Assembly (NCBI GenBank): GCA_015351705.1
Contig: JADIIM010000049.1
Location: 1 to 40,212, forward strand
Reading direction: 5' to 3'
DNA length: 40,212 nt
DNA from: Aeromicrobium sp.
Lineage (GTDB): Bacteria; Actinomycetota; Coriobacteriia; Anaerosomatales; Anaerosomataceae
The notes under the pieces are model-generated. The model was not told where the DNA came from and made no database searches. It saw only the letters and a list, made by a program, of their open reading frames with translations. Shown here piece by piece: positions 15,444-26,715 of this stretch; the first letter of the stretch is position 1, and the number at the start of each line of letters is the position of its first letter. The position numbers were made by a program, and so were the translations under genes.

Positions 15444-15462
15444 ACTCATAATCGTTATGAGT
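15444..15462 (+). promoter_or_regulatory. PerR/Fur-type operator of katA
   Basis: ACTCATAATCGTTATGAGT is a perfect 8-bp inverted repeat around TCG. Its core TCATAATCGTTATGA has the 7-1-7 form of Fur-family boxes and resembles the Bacillus Per box. It is AT-rich in very GC-rich surroundings and lies 11 bp after the -10 element, where a bound repressor would block initiation or early elongation. The adjacent perR gene is the obvious regulator. Confidence 0.82.
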
Positions 15463-15511
15463 TTGGGCGGGCTACCTGCCGGTCCCGCCATCTGCTCGGA
15501 AGGGGGCCTCC

Positions 15512-17020
15512 ATGTCCGACACGAAACGACTCACCAGCGCGTTCGGCGCACCCGTGGCCGAAGACCAGCACTCCCTCACTGCCGGCCCGCGCGGGCCGGT
15601 GCTGATGCAGGACGTGCACCTGCTCGAGAAGCTCGGCCACTTCGACCGCGAACGCATCCCGGAGCGCGTCGTCCACGCCAAGGGCGCCGGAGCGTACGGT
15701 TACTTCGAGGTGACGGCCGACGTCACCATGTACACGAGAGCGGCGCTCTTCTCAGAGGTCGGCAAGAAGACCGATGTGTTCGTGCGGTTCTCCACCGTCG
15801 GAGGCGAGAAGGGCTCGGCGGACGCCGAGCGCGACCCGCGCGGCTTTGCGGTCAAGTTCTACACCGAGGAGGGCAACTACGACCTCGCGGGCAACAACAC
15901 GCCGGTGTTCTTCATCCGCGACCCGCTCAAGTTCCCCGACTTCATCCACACCCAGAAGCGCAACCCGCGCACCAACCTCAAGGACCCGGACATGTTCTGG
16001 GACTTCCTCTCTCTCACTCCCGAGTCCGTCCACCAGGTCACCGTGCTCTTCTCGGACCGCGGCACCCCCGCCACGTATCGGCACATGAACGGCTACTCGA
16101 GCCATTCGTACGTGTGGACCAACGCCGCAGGCGAGCAGTTCTACGTGCAGTACCACTTCAAGACCGACCAGGGCATCAGGAACCTCACGGCCGCCGAGGC
16201 CGATGAGCTCAAGGCGAGCGACCCGGACCACGCCACACGCGACCTGTTCGAGGCGATCGAGCGCGGCGACAGCCCAAGCTGGACGCTCGAGATGCAGATC
16301 ATGCCGGTGGCCGAGGCCGAGGCGTACCGCTTCGACGTGCTCGACATCACCAAGGTGTGGCCGCACGCGGACTACCCCCCGATCGTCGTCGGCAAGCTCG
16401 TGCTCGACCGCAACCCGGAGAACTACTTCGCCGAGGTGGAGCAGTCGGCGTTCAACCCGAGCAGCTTCGTGCCCGGCATCGGCCCCTCGGCGGACAAGAT
16501 GCTGCAGGGCCGCCTGTTCAGCTACCACGACACCCACCTGCACCGCCTGGGCGCCAACTACCATCTGATCCCGGTGAACTCGCCCAAGCACGCGCACGAG
16601 GCGAGCTACCAGCGCGACGCCGCGATGCGCACGGACGGCAACGGCGGCGGCGGTCCCAACTACTGGCCCAACAGCTTCGGAGCACCGGAACCCGACGCGA
16701 GCGTCGCCGAGCCCGGTGTGGCGCTCGCCGGCCCGACCGGCCGCACGCCGTACCCGCACGAGAACGACGACTTCGTCCAGCCCCGTGCGCTCTTCCGCGA
16801 CGTGATGACGGACGAGGACCGCGACCACCTGATCGGCAACATCGTCGGCCACCTTTCCGGCGCCCAGGAGCGGATCCGCCTGCGCCAGTGCGCGATCTTC
16901 TACAAGGTCGATCCCGAGTACGGCACGCGCGTGGCCGAGGGCGTCGGCGTGGATGTGGCCGAGGTGGCCCGTCTGGCCGCGATGACGGACGACGAACGCG
17001 CGACGGCCACATCGCGATAG
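15512..17020 (+). CDS. katA: Monofunctional haem catalase
   Basis: A 502-residue small-subunit (clade 3-like) catalase that converts H2O2 to water and oxygen in the cytoplasm. Active-site residues are H55 (RVVHAKGAGAYG), N128 (GNNTPVFFIRDP) and the haem-ligand Y338 (RLFSYHDTHLHRLG), at the same spacing as human H75, N148 and Y358. The gene has no signal peptide and follows AAGGGGG. The promoter and PerR-type operator lie in its 102-bp leader. Rubrerythrin follows 39 bp later with no terminator between, so the two form one peroxide-defence operon. Confidence 0.96.
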   Translation: MSDTKRLTSAFGAPVAEDQHSLTAGPRGPVLMQDVHLLEKLGHFDRERIPERVVHAKGAGAYGYFEVTADVTMYTRAALFSEVGKKTDVFVRFSTVGGEKGSADAERDPRGFAVKFYTEEGNYDLAGNNTPVFFIRDPLKFPDFIHTQKRNPRTNLKDPDMFWDFLSLTPESVHQVTVLFSDRGTPATYRHMNGYSSHSYVWTNAAGEQFYVQYHFKTDQGIRNLTAAEADELKASDPDHATRDLFEAIERGDSPSWTLEMQIMPVAEAEAYRFDVLDITKVWPHADYPPIVVGKLVLDRNPENYFAEVEQSAFNPSSFVPGIGPSADKMLQGRLFSYHDTHLHRLGANYHLIPVNSPKHAHEASYQRDAAMRTDGNGGGGPNYWPNSFGAPEPDASVAEPGVALAGPTGRTPYPHENDDFVQPRALFRDVMTDEDRDHLIGNIVGHLSGAQERIRLRQCAIFYKVDPEYGTRVAEGVGVDVAEVARLAAMTDDERATATSR

Positions 17021-17059
17021 ACTGTAAGGACGGCACCCGACCGAAAGGAGTCCCGGAGT

Positions 17060-17632
17060 ATGAGCATCAAGGGAACCCGCACTGAACAGAATCTGCTCAA
17101 GTCGTTCGCCGGCGAGAGCCAGGCTCGCATGCGCTACAACTACTTCTCGAGCGTGGCCAAGAAGGAAGGCTACGAGCAGATCGCGGCCCTGTTCACCGAG
17201 ACCGCCGACAACGAGAAGGAGCACGCCAAGGTCTTCTTCAAGTACCTCGAGGGCGGCATGACCGAGATCACCGCCACGTACCCCGCCGGCCGCATCGGCA
17301 CCACCGCCGAGAACCTGCTGGCCGCCGCCGAGGGCGAGAACGAGGAGTGGACGGAGCTCTATCCCGAGTTCGCGAAGATCGCGGACGAGGAGGGCTTCCC
17401 CAAGATCGCCGAGTCGTTCCGCGAGATCGCCGAGGTCGAGGAGCACCACGAGATCCGGTACCGCAAGCTGCTGGCGCTCGTGGAGAGCGGCGGCTTCTTC
17501 AAGCGCGAGACCACCGTGCGCTGGAAGTGCCGGAACTGCGGCTACATCCACGAGGGCCCCGAGGCGCCGGACCTCTGCCCCGCGTGCGCGCACCCGCAGG
17601 CGCACTACGAGCTGTTCTGCGAACCGTACTAG
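17060..17632 (+). CDS. rbr: Rubrerythrin
   Basis: A 190-residue non-haem diiron peroxidase typical of anaerobes and microaerophiles. It reduces H2O2 to water with electrons from rubredoxin or NADH oxidoreductases. The N-terminal four-helix bundle carries the predicted diiron ligands E19, E52, E93, E96, E127 and H130, with H55 near the iron that shifts during catalysis. The C-terminal rubredoxin-like domain binds one Fe through C157, C160, C173 and C176. AAAGGAG precedes the start. It is the second gene of the katA operon and ends just before a strong terminator. Pairing catalase with rubrerythrin suggests exposure to oxygen at times. Confidence 0.95.
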   Translation: MSIKGTRTEQNLLKSFAGESQARMRYNYFSSVAKKEGYEQIAALFTETADNEKEHAKVFFKYLEGGMTEITATYPAGRIGTTAENLLAAAEGENEEWTELYPEFAKIADEEGFPKIAESFREIAEVEEHHEIRYRKLLALVESGGFFKRETTVRWKCRNCGYIHEGPEAPDLCPACAHPQAHYELFCEPY

Positions 17633-17661
17633 GTACGCGACCGCTCCCTGCACGCACCACG

Positions 17662-17695
17662 ACGGCCCGTCCGGAGACTCCGGGCGGGCCGTTTC
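17662..17695 (+). terminator. Intrinsic terminator of the katA-rbr operon
   Basis: A 13-bp stem (ACGGCCCGTCCGG with CCGGGCGGGCCGT, one T-G pair) closes a 5-nt loop AGACT and is followed by TTT. It lies 30 bp after the rubrerythrin stop. On the other strand it lies after the PAS gene and may act in both directions. Confidence 0.8.
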
Positions 17696-17718
17696 GCGCC
17701 TCCGATGCGGCGCGGGGC

Positions 17719-18093
17719 CTACCCGAAGAACTCGCTCACGTCGTGTGCGATGGCCAGCACAGCGAACACTCCACCGTCATCGCGCCGGAGGGGCGTCAGC
17801 GACATGTCGAGCGTCCTGCCTCCCCGCTCGGCACTCGTGACGAGCCGGTAGTAGATGGGCGTGCCGCTGGACGCCACTTCGGCGACCCGATCCATCAGCC
17901 GCTCCATCACCTCGGCGGGATAGCCGAGATCACGCCAGTGGAAGCCGATGACGTCAAGCGGATCGTCGCCGAGGAACTCACCGGCCCTCCGGTTGACGAA
18001 GAGATAGCGCTCGTCGAGCCCGTAGGCGAAGACGAGGTCGGGGACGTCGTTCAAGATGTCCGACAGCATGTCGATCGGGCTGCAGTCCCTCAT
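17719..18093 (-). CDS. Stand-alone PAS-domain protein
   Basis: A 124-residue protein made almost entirely of one PAS fold: MLSDILNDVPDLVFAYGLDERYLFVNRRAGEFLG, the LGYPAEV helix, and the C-terminal sheet RGGRTLDMSLTPLRRDDGGVFAVLAIAHDVSE. There is no kinase, cyclase or DNA-binding domain, so it would signal through a partner. The ATG at 18093 is 10 nt after GGAGG; GTG at 18102 is too close to that site. Ligand unknown. It is downstream of the PEP carboxylase gene's 3' side but is transcribed before it on the minus strand only after an unrelated gap, so no operon is claimed. Confidence 0.8.
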   Translation of the reverse strand: MRDCSPIDMLSDILNDVPDLVFAYGLDERYLFVNRRAGEFLGDDPLDVIGFHWRDLGYPAEVMERLMDRVAEVASSGTPIYYRLVTSAERGGRTLDMSLTPLRRDDGGVFAVLAIAHDVSEFFG

Positions 18094-18171
18094 CCTCAGC
18101 ACCCCTCCGGTCGAGCCAGTGTCCCATCAACCCACTCTGCGGACCGCACCTGTCGCGGCTCCGGTCACACC

Positions 18172-19635
18172 CTAACCCAGGAAGCGCCTCACGAGGGCCG
18201 CCTGCAGCACGAGATCGGAGACGAACGTGTCCTGCCCCGCGCTCAGCGCTTCGCGGATGCGCCGGACCAGGCCGAGATGCCCGTCGTCGGGCTCCCAGTC
18301 GTACCCGGCCCGCAGCACCGCATCGCGGACGCTCGCGGGGACGAGCGGGCCATCGAGGTCCGCGTAACGCAGCGCCTCGGCGATCTTGGCATCGAACGAC
18401 GGGTAGTTGGCACGCACGAACGCAAGGTCCTCGGCGGAAAGCGCGTCGATGGCCAGGAGTTCCGGCGGCAGTCCGCCCGAGTACAGCGCGCACGTGAAGG
18501 AGATGGCCCGCGGCAGCGTCACGCCGCCGAGCTGCCGGGCATACCCGAACAGCCCCACATGCAGCTTGCGCGCGCGGCGCTTGGGCACGAAGACGGCGAG
18601 GCGGTTGATGGTGTCCGAGAGCTCCACGACCGCCTGACGGTAGGCGGCACTGTAGCGGTCGATGATCTCGGTGGCGCGCTCCTCATCCAGCTCGCGAGGT
18701 TCACCGATCACACGCTCCTCGAGATGCCTGACCGCCGAGCGCACCTCGTCCGGCGGGTAGTCGTACTTGAACGCCGACTGGATGGTGAAGGTGACCACGC
18801 TCGGGTACTCGCGGCCCACCCGCTCGGCCGTGAGGGGGCTGAGACCGCCGCGGAACGGCGCGGAGCCCATGCCGAGGATCGGGTGGATGGGCACACCGAT
18901 GCGCTTGGAGAGTGCGCCGAGGCGCGCGAGCGCGATCTTGTTGGAAAGGGCCGCTGTGATCAGGCCGTAGTTCATCGCCGTGTCCGACCTGGCGAGGAAC
19001 ACGCGCTGCTCGGACACCTCCTTGTCGGCAAGGTAGGCCTCGACCACGTCGGCGGCGTTGTACATGCCGTCGAGGTCCTCGAACAGCGGGATGACGTCGA
19101 TGCGCTCCGGGCGCGTGGGCCCCACCCACTCGGCGACGGAGATGTCGCCTTCGCGCAGCGGCGCGTGCTGACGGCCGAAGATGAAGTCGCGGTAGTACCG
19201 GAAGATACGGTCGATGTCGGCGACCGAGGTGGTCATCGGCAGGATGACCTCGTAGATGGGACTCACGTCGCGGCCGTAGAACAACCGCGCGGCGTCGAAC
19301 GAGCGTGGCACGGACTCGAGTGTCTCGAGCAGCACCTTGGCTTCGGCAGTCTCGACGGTGGGATTGGGGACGCGCAGCGTGAGGCGCACATCCTCGCCGA
19401 GGGTGTTGGTGCGGAAGTATGGCTCGTAGTAGCTCAGCAGCTTCTTGACGACGAAGGAGTCGATCTCCTTGCCCTCGACGTCCCACATCTGCTCGTCGCA
19501 GCCGAGGTGCGAGTAGGCGTAGAACGCCTCCTTGATCTCATCCTCACCCGCGAGGACCTGCGTTGACGCGAAGAACGGGACCGACGCGTTGTCGGGATGC
19601 TGCGTGCTCATGCAGCGTGGGACCGTGCGTGCCAC
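18172..19635 (-). CDS. ppcA: Archaeal-type phosphoenolpyruvate carboxylase
   Basis: A 487-residue enzyme that adds bicarbonate to PEP to give oxaloacetate, refilling the TCA intermediates. It belongs to the short archaeal-type family (about half the length of bacterial PEPC and lacking most allosteric regions), known from archaea and a few bacteria. The family-typical start CMSTQHPDN, the segments WDVEGKEIDSFVVKKLL, PMTTSV, GMGSAPFRGGL and TFTIQSAFKYD all fit. GTG at 19635 is 7 nt after GGAGG and gives the usual short N-terminus; ATG at the MSTQHPDN position is an alternative. It is 72 bp upstream of the PAS gene on the same strand and follows a terminator. Confidence 0.93.
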   Translation of the reverse strand: MARTVPRCMSTQHPDNASVPFFASTQVLAGEDEIKEAFYAYSHLGCDEQMWDVEGKEIDSFVVKKLLSYYEPYFRTNTLGEDVRLTLRVPNPTVETAEAKVLLETLESVPRSFDAARLFYGRDVSPIYEVILPMTTSVADIDRIFRYYRDFIFGRQHAPLREGDISVAEWVGPTRPERIDVIPLFEDLDGMYNAADVVEAYLADKEVSEQRVFLARSDTAMNYGLITAALSNKIALARLGALSKRIGVPIHPILGMGSAPFRGGLSPLTAERVGREYPSVVTFTIQSAFKYDYPPDEVRSAVRHLEERVIGEPRELDEERATEIIDRYSAAYRQAVVELSDTINRLAVFVPKRRARKLHVGLFGYARQLGGVTLPRAISFTCALYSGGLPPELLAIDALSAEDLAFVRANYPSFDAKIAEALRYADLDGPLVPASVRDAVLRAGYDWEPDDGHLGLVRRIREALSAGQDTFVSDLVLQAALVRRFLG

Positions 19636-19707
19636 TGTGCTCCCTCCTCGGCCGGGGCCGCCTGTACCCGAGACGGTACGCGACTCGGCGCGTCGCCACA
19701 ACAGGAA

Positions 19708-19740
19708 GGGGCGCCCCGCAGCGCGCGGGCGGGGCGCCCC
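19708..19740 (-). terminator. Intrinsic terminator after the lipoprotein gene
   Basis: A perfect 12-bp stem (GGGGCGCCCCGC with GCGGGGCGCCCC) with a 9-nt loop, followed on the minus strand by TTCCTGTT. It separates the lipoprotein gene from the PEP carboxylase gene. Confidence 0.7.
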
Positions 19741-19764
19741 AAGCCACGTACATCGAAGCCGGCG

Positions 19765-20286
19765 CTACTCCTTGAGCACGGTGACCGCGATCTCCGTCCC
19801 GTCGCCCGACATGCTGGCGACGAGATTCAGGGCCAGGTTCCCCTTCTTGGCCGAGACCAGCGCCGAGTCACCGTCGCCAGTGCTCATCTGCATGTGGTCC
19901 TCGACGGTCCAGCCCTTCGCCGGAAGCTCCTCCATATACCAGTCGAAGACGGCGGCCACGCTGTCCGAGGTCTTGAGCCCCGCGTAGTACTGCGCCTGAC
20001 CGCCTGACTCCACCTTGCTCGAGGCGTCGACCGTGGAGCCCGGGTAGACCGGGAAGTCCGACGGGAAGCCCTCGGCAAGCTTGCCCTCGCCGCCTGCCCA
20101 CGTGACGTCACCTTCATCCGTACTGATGGTGACGCTGTCGTCGCTCACGTCCACGTCGCCGCCCACGGCGCCGCCCACGATCTCCTCACCGATCTTCTCG
20201 CCGATCATCTCCGCCGGGCTCTTACAGCCGACGAGCGCCAGCGCAAGCGCACCAGCAAGCGCGATGACGAACAGTCTCCTCACCAT
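19765..20286 (-). CDS. Uncharacterised lipoprotein
   Basis: A 173-residue predicted lipoprotein: an Arg-rich start, a hydrophobic h-region and a lipobox LVGC with the lipidated C21. The mature part has a Gly/Asp-rich stretch (DVDVSDDSVTISTDEGD) and a C-terminal domain with FPSDFPVYPGSTVDAS and a helix (VAAVFDWYMEELPAKGW). This 'FP.D.PvyPga' pattern recurs in actinobacterial surface lipoproteins of unknown role. GAGGAGG is 5 nt before the ATG. It is divergent from the terpene-cyclase-fold gene. Confidence 0.75.
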   Translation of the reverse strand: MVRRLFVIALAGALALALVGCKSPAEMIGEKIGEEIVGGAVGGDVDVSDDSVTISTDEGDVTWAGGEGKLAEGFPSDFPVYPGSTVDASSKVESGGQAQYYAGLKTSDSVAAVFDWYMEELPAKGWTVEDHMQMSTGDGDSALVSAKKGNLALNLVASMSGDGTEIAVTVLKE

Positions 20287-20405
20287 GCTGTCCTCCTCAA
20301 TTGCAGACAGACTCCTCCAAGAACCCCTTCGCGGCCGGGTCGCGTCTCCCTGCCCCCCGGTCGCGGTCAGGCCCTATCGGGCATATACCCGCCGGAGGTG
20401 TGCCT

Positions 20406-21491
20406 GTGGGACGCGACACGACAGCGCTGCGTGACGTACCGGCCGAGACGGTGGCGTGGCTCACGTCGCCGGACAACCCGGCGGTCGCGGTGCTGACCCG
20501 CCGGCACATGCTCGGCGAGCCGCGCTCGGCGGATCTCGATGCGCTGTGGGCGCGCCGCAACGAGTACCCGCCGGTGGCGCGCATCCTGGAACTGATGGCG
20601 CCGGACGGCACGTGGACGACGCCGGGGCGCGACTACCAGAAGTACGGCGGCAACCTCTGGCAGATCCACTTCCTCGGCGAGCTGTATGCCGATGGTGATG
20701 ACGAGCGGATACAGGCAGCGGCCGCCTACGCGTTCTCCCGGCAGCTCGCGGACGGTTCGTGGTCATGCAACGGTCGCCCGGCGGCGTCGATCCCGTGTCT
20801 CACCTCCAACGTCGGGCGAGCGCTCGCGCGGCTCGGCTTCGCCCGCGATGAGCGCGTGATCGCCGCGCTCGGCTACTGCGTGGACCTGTACCGGCACATG
20901 GGGTGCGTGGACTGCGTGACCGGGCCGGCGTCGCAGCTCAACGGCTACTGTCACATGCTCACGCCCAAGGAGCTGCTCTTCTTGGCCGAGGTGCCCCGCG
21001 AGCTGTGGCCCGACGGCGCCGGGGAGCTGCGCGACGCGTGCATCGCCGCCCTCCGCGACAAGCGCGTCTACCACTGCCTACCGAGCGGATTGCGGGAGTT
21101 CCAGGACGCATACTGGTCCGCGTCCGCCGCCGAGCGCGACAACGTCCGAGAGCGGTTCCTGGCCGAACACGGCCCACTCGCCTACGGCCCCAAGCCCGGC
21201 TGGCTGCGGTTCGGGTACCCACTGTCGTACAACTCCGATGCGCTCGAGGCGCTCTGGGCGCTCGCGCTCCATGACGAGCTCTCGAGGCCGGAGTACGCCG
21301 ACGCGCTGGCGGTGGTACGCTCGGCACGTGATGCCGAGAGCAGGTGGACGCTCCGGACGACGTTCAACGGCAAGATGCTCGCCGACGTGGAGCGCAAGGG
21401 CGAGCCGAGCCGCTGGCTCACCTACCGCGCGCTCGCTGTGCTTCCCCACTTCATGCCCGACGCGAACCGACCGCATGCGGCCACCGTCTGA
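20406..21491 (+). CDS. Protein with a terpene cyclase/prenyltransferase-like alpha-alpha barrel fold
   Basis: A 361-residue soluble protein with repeats like those of squalene cyclases and prenyltransferase beta subunits (LMAPDGTWTTPG, SRQLADGSWSCNG). Related proteins are sometimes mislabelled 'NifH'. The DxDD or DCTAE-type catalytic aspartate motifs of real cyclases are absent. It is notable for eight cysteines between residues 121 and 224 (121, 131, 158, 167, 170, 182, 212, 224), which could bind a metal. GTG at 20406 follows GGAGGTG. The lipoprotein gene 35 bp downstream may be in the same operon. Function unknown. Confidence 0.7.
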   Translation: MGRDTTALRDVPAETVAWLTSPDNPAVAVLTRRHMLGEPRSADLDALWARRNEYPPVARILELMAPDGTWTTPGRDYQKYGGNLWQIHFLGELYADGDDERIQAAAAYAFSRQLADGSWSCNGRPAASIPCLTSNVGRALARLGFARDERVIAALGYCVDLYRHMGCVDCVTGPASQLNGYCHMLTPKELLFLAEVPRELWPDGAGELRDACIAALRDKRVYHCLPSGLREFQDAYWSASAAERDNVRERFLAEHGPLAYGPKPGWLRFGYPLSYNSDALEALWALALHDELSRPEYADALAVVRSARDAESRWTLRTTFNGKMLADVERKGEPSRWLTYRALAVLPHFMPDANRPHAATV

Positions 21492-21526
21492 CCACCCAGA
21501 AGGACCGGACCTCAAGGAGGCGCATC

Positions 21527-21940
21527 ATGAACGCTCGCATTCTCGCACTCACACTGGTACTCGTGGTCGCCCTCGGGCTGGCCGCGTGCTCGTCTGACGG
21601 AGAGCCCGGAACCGACACCGGAGGCGCGGCGGGCGATGCGGCCGGGCTCCGACTCGCACCCGGCTGGCATGAGATGGAAGACGGGACCGTCCAGGTCATC
21701 GGAACGCTCGAGTACGTGGACCTCGAGGGCGGCTTCTACGCTGTCACCGATGGCGCCGGCGAGACGTTCGCCGTGATCAACAACGAGAACGGCTTCGCGA
21801 CCGACCTGCAGGCTCTCCTGGGCAAGCAGGTGTCCGTCACCGGAGCACGCTTCGACGGCATGTCGATCCGCATGGCGGGACCCGAGGTGATCGTGGAGGC
21901 GATCGACGAGATAAGCGACACACCGGGCGCCGCCGAGTAA
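21527..21940 (+). CDS. Small uncharacterised lipoprotein
   Basis: A 137-residue predicted lipoprotein with lipobox LAAC (C21), a Gly/Asp linker and a compact C-terminal beta domain (QVIGTLEYVDLEGGFYAVTDGAGETFAVI, then LLGKQVSVTGARFDG). The pattern of a value-binding 'GTLEYVDLEGGFYAV' strand plus 'GKQVSVTG' suggests an OB-fold. AAGGAGG is 6 nt before the ATG. It follows the terpene-cyclase-fold gene and ends before a bidirectional terminator. Confidence 0.75.
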   Translation: MNARILALTLVLVVALGLAACSSDGEPGTDTGGAAGDAAGLRLAPGWHEMEDGTVQVIGTLEYVDLEGGFYAVTDGAGETFAVINNENGFATDLQALLGKQVSVTGARFDGMSIRMAGPEVIVEAIDEISDTPGAAE

Positions 21941-21959
21941 CAGCACCGGCGGCGTGGGA

Positions 21960-21995
21960 ACAGGGCCCGGGCGCGATGCCCGGGCCCTGTCTTCT
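21960..21995 (+). terminator. Bidirectional intrinsic terminator between the lipoprotein gene and carB
   Basis: A perfect 13-bp stem (ACAGGGCCCGGGC with GCCCGGGCCCTGT) with loop GCGAT. It is followed by CTTCT on the plus strand and by TTCCC on the minus strand, and lies between two converging genes. Confidence 0.75.
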
Positions 21996-22014
21996 GGGCG
22001 GGAGCGCCGTCGCT

Positions 22015-25266
<3,252 letters not shown>

Positions 25267-25303
25267 GCGGAGCTCCTCTGTCCGGGTAGCGGCCGGTCGG
25301 TGC

Positions 25304-26071
25304 TTACAGGTTGACGGGGATGCCCCGCTCGGCAAGGAACTGCTTCACGTCGCGGACGGTGAACGTGCGGAAGTGGAAGACCGACGCCGCCAACAACGCG
25401 CTCGCGTGGCCCTCCACAACGCCCTCGTAGAAGTGCTGGAGCGTGCCCGCGCCGCCCGAGGCGATCACCGGGAGCGAGACCGCGTCGGCAATCGCACGGG
25501 TGAACGGCAGGTCGTAGCCCTCGCGGGTGCCGTCGCCGTCCATGCTCGTGGGCAGGAGCGTGCCCGCCCCGAGCACCTCGCAGCGCGCGGCCCATTCGAC
25601 GCAGTCGATGCCGGTGCCCTTGCGCCCGCCACTGACGACGACCTCGAAGCCAGACGGCATCACCGGGTTGCGCCGGCCGTCGATCGCCACGACGATGCGC
25701 TCCGGGCCGAACCGCTCGGCCGCCTCACTCACCAGCTCCGGGCGCGCGACCGCTGCACTGTTCATGGACGCGCGCGCCACACCCGCCTCGATGAGCGCAT
25801 CGATATCGCCGAGTTCGTTCACGCCACCGCCGACGGTGAGTGGCACGTCGCCGAGTGCGTCGACCACCGAACGCGCCCACTCAAGGCGGGTCTTCCGTCC
25901 CTCCACGGTCGCGGCGATGTCGAGCATCGCTACCTCGTCGGCGCCCGCCTCGCGGTAGTACGCCGCGTTCTCGACCGGGTCACCGGCGTCTTTCAGATCC
26001 ACGAAGTGCACGCCCTTGACGACGCGCCCGTCCTTCATGTCGAGGCAGGGGATTATGCGTACGGTGTCCAC
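25304..26071 (-). CDS. hisF: Imidazole glycerol phosphate synthase subunit HisF
   Basis: A 255-residue TIM-barrel cyclase subunit that, with HisH, forms imidazole-glycerol phosphate in histidine synthesis. The catalytic aspartates are D11 (IIPCLDMKDGRVVKG) and about D131 (VVAIDGRR), and the phosphate loops GGGVNE and ASGGAGT are present. It starts with GTG after GAGG. A TAGAAT box at 26116-26111 on the minus strand could be its -10 element. No other his gene is in the window, so it is separated from the rest of the pathway; its nearest partner is carB. Confidence 0.95.
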   Translation of the reverse strand: MDTVRIIPCLDMKDGRVVKGVHFVDLKDAGDPVENAAYYREAGADEVAMLDIAATVEGRKTRLEWARSVVDALGDVPLTVGGGVNELGDIDALIEAGVARASMNSAAVARPELVSEAAERFGPERIVVAIDGRRNPVMPSGFEVVVSGGRKGTGIDCVEWAARCEVLGAGTLLPTSMDGDGTREGYDLPFTRAIADAVSLPVIASGGAGTLQHFYEGVVEGHASALLAASVFHFRTFTVRDVKQFLAERGIPVNL

Positions 26072-26231
26072 AGACGTGTCCTCTCGGCGTGGTCACATTC
26101 ACTGTCACGCATTCTAACCCAAGCGTGATGCGCTGCAGCCGGATGAACGCGGAGGTCCATCGGCCCCCGATGTTCCTGCACGGTGTGTCACACGCGGCCA
26201 CGACGGGTACAGCAAGCGGGGGGTGATGTTG

Positions 26232-26705
26232 ATGTACGAGCCGGAACTCAAGGAGATCGCCGCTCACACCGTTGCCTATCTGCCGATGCGGGGCCCGTAC
26301 GCGCAGACGCCTGAGGGCTACGGTCGGCTGTACGGGTGGACCGCGCAGCATGGACTCGTGCCCGAGGGGATGCCGGGCGCGGTGTACCTCACGATGCCGT
26401 CCGAGGTACCCGAAGCCGATGCCCGGTGGGAGCTCATCGCACCGCTCGCCGATGAGCCTGCCGAGCGCGAGCCGGACGAGGACGGAGTGGGCATCCGGCA
26501 CGTGGGACCGATGACGGTCGCCTCGGTCACGCACGTCGGCCCGTACGAGACCGTGGGTCCGGCGTACGCGACGCTGTTCGGCTGGCTGGCACGGAGCGGA
26601 TACCGTCCGGCCGGTCCACCGATGGAGGTCTACTACTCAGACCCGGCCACCGTGGCGCCGTCGGACTACGTGACCGAGATCCGCATACCCATTGCAGTGG
26701 CGTGA
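26232..26705 (+). CDS. GyrI-like/AraC effector-binding domain protein
   Basis: A 157-residue protein consisting of a GyrI-like SHV small-molecule-binding domain, as found at the C-terminus of AraC- and MerR-type regulators and in DNA gyrase inhibitors. Typical pieces are VAYLPMRGPYAQTPEGYGRLYGW, SVTHVGPYETVGPAYATLFGWL and the end PMEVYYSDP...TEIRIPI. No DNA-binding domain is present. Three starts are close together (26223 GTG, 26226 ATG, 26232 ATG); 26232 has the best spacing to GGGGGG. A YdeI-like gene follows after 10 bp. Confidence 0.82.
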   Translation: MYEPELKEIAAHTVAYLPMRGPYAQTPEGYGRLYGWTAQHGLVPEGMPGAVYLTMPSEVPEADARWELIAPLADEPAEREPDEDGVGIRHVGPMTVASVTHVGPYETVGPAYATLFGWLARSGYRPAGPPMEVYYSDPATVAPSDYVTEIRIPIAVA

Positions 26706-26715
26706 GAGCACGCAC

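Noticed and set aside
15752-17653. 633-codon open frame opposite katA and rubrerythrin
   Set aside because: Valine/arginine/glutamate-rich shadow of conserved genes; no start site or homology recognised.
17347-19566. 739-codon open frame opposite ppcA and the PAS gene
   Set aside because: Both coding strands opposite are secure families; the long frame reflects high GC.
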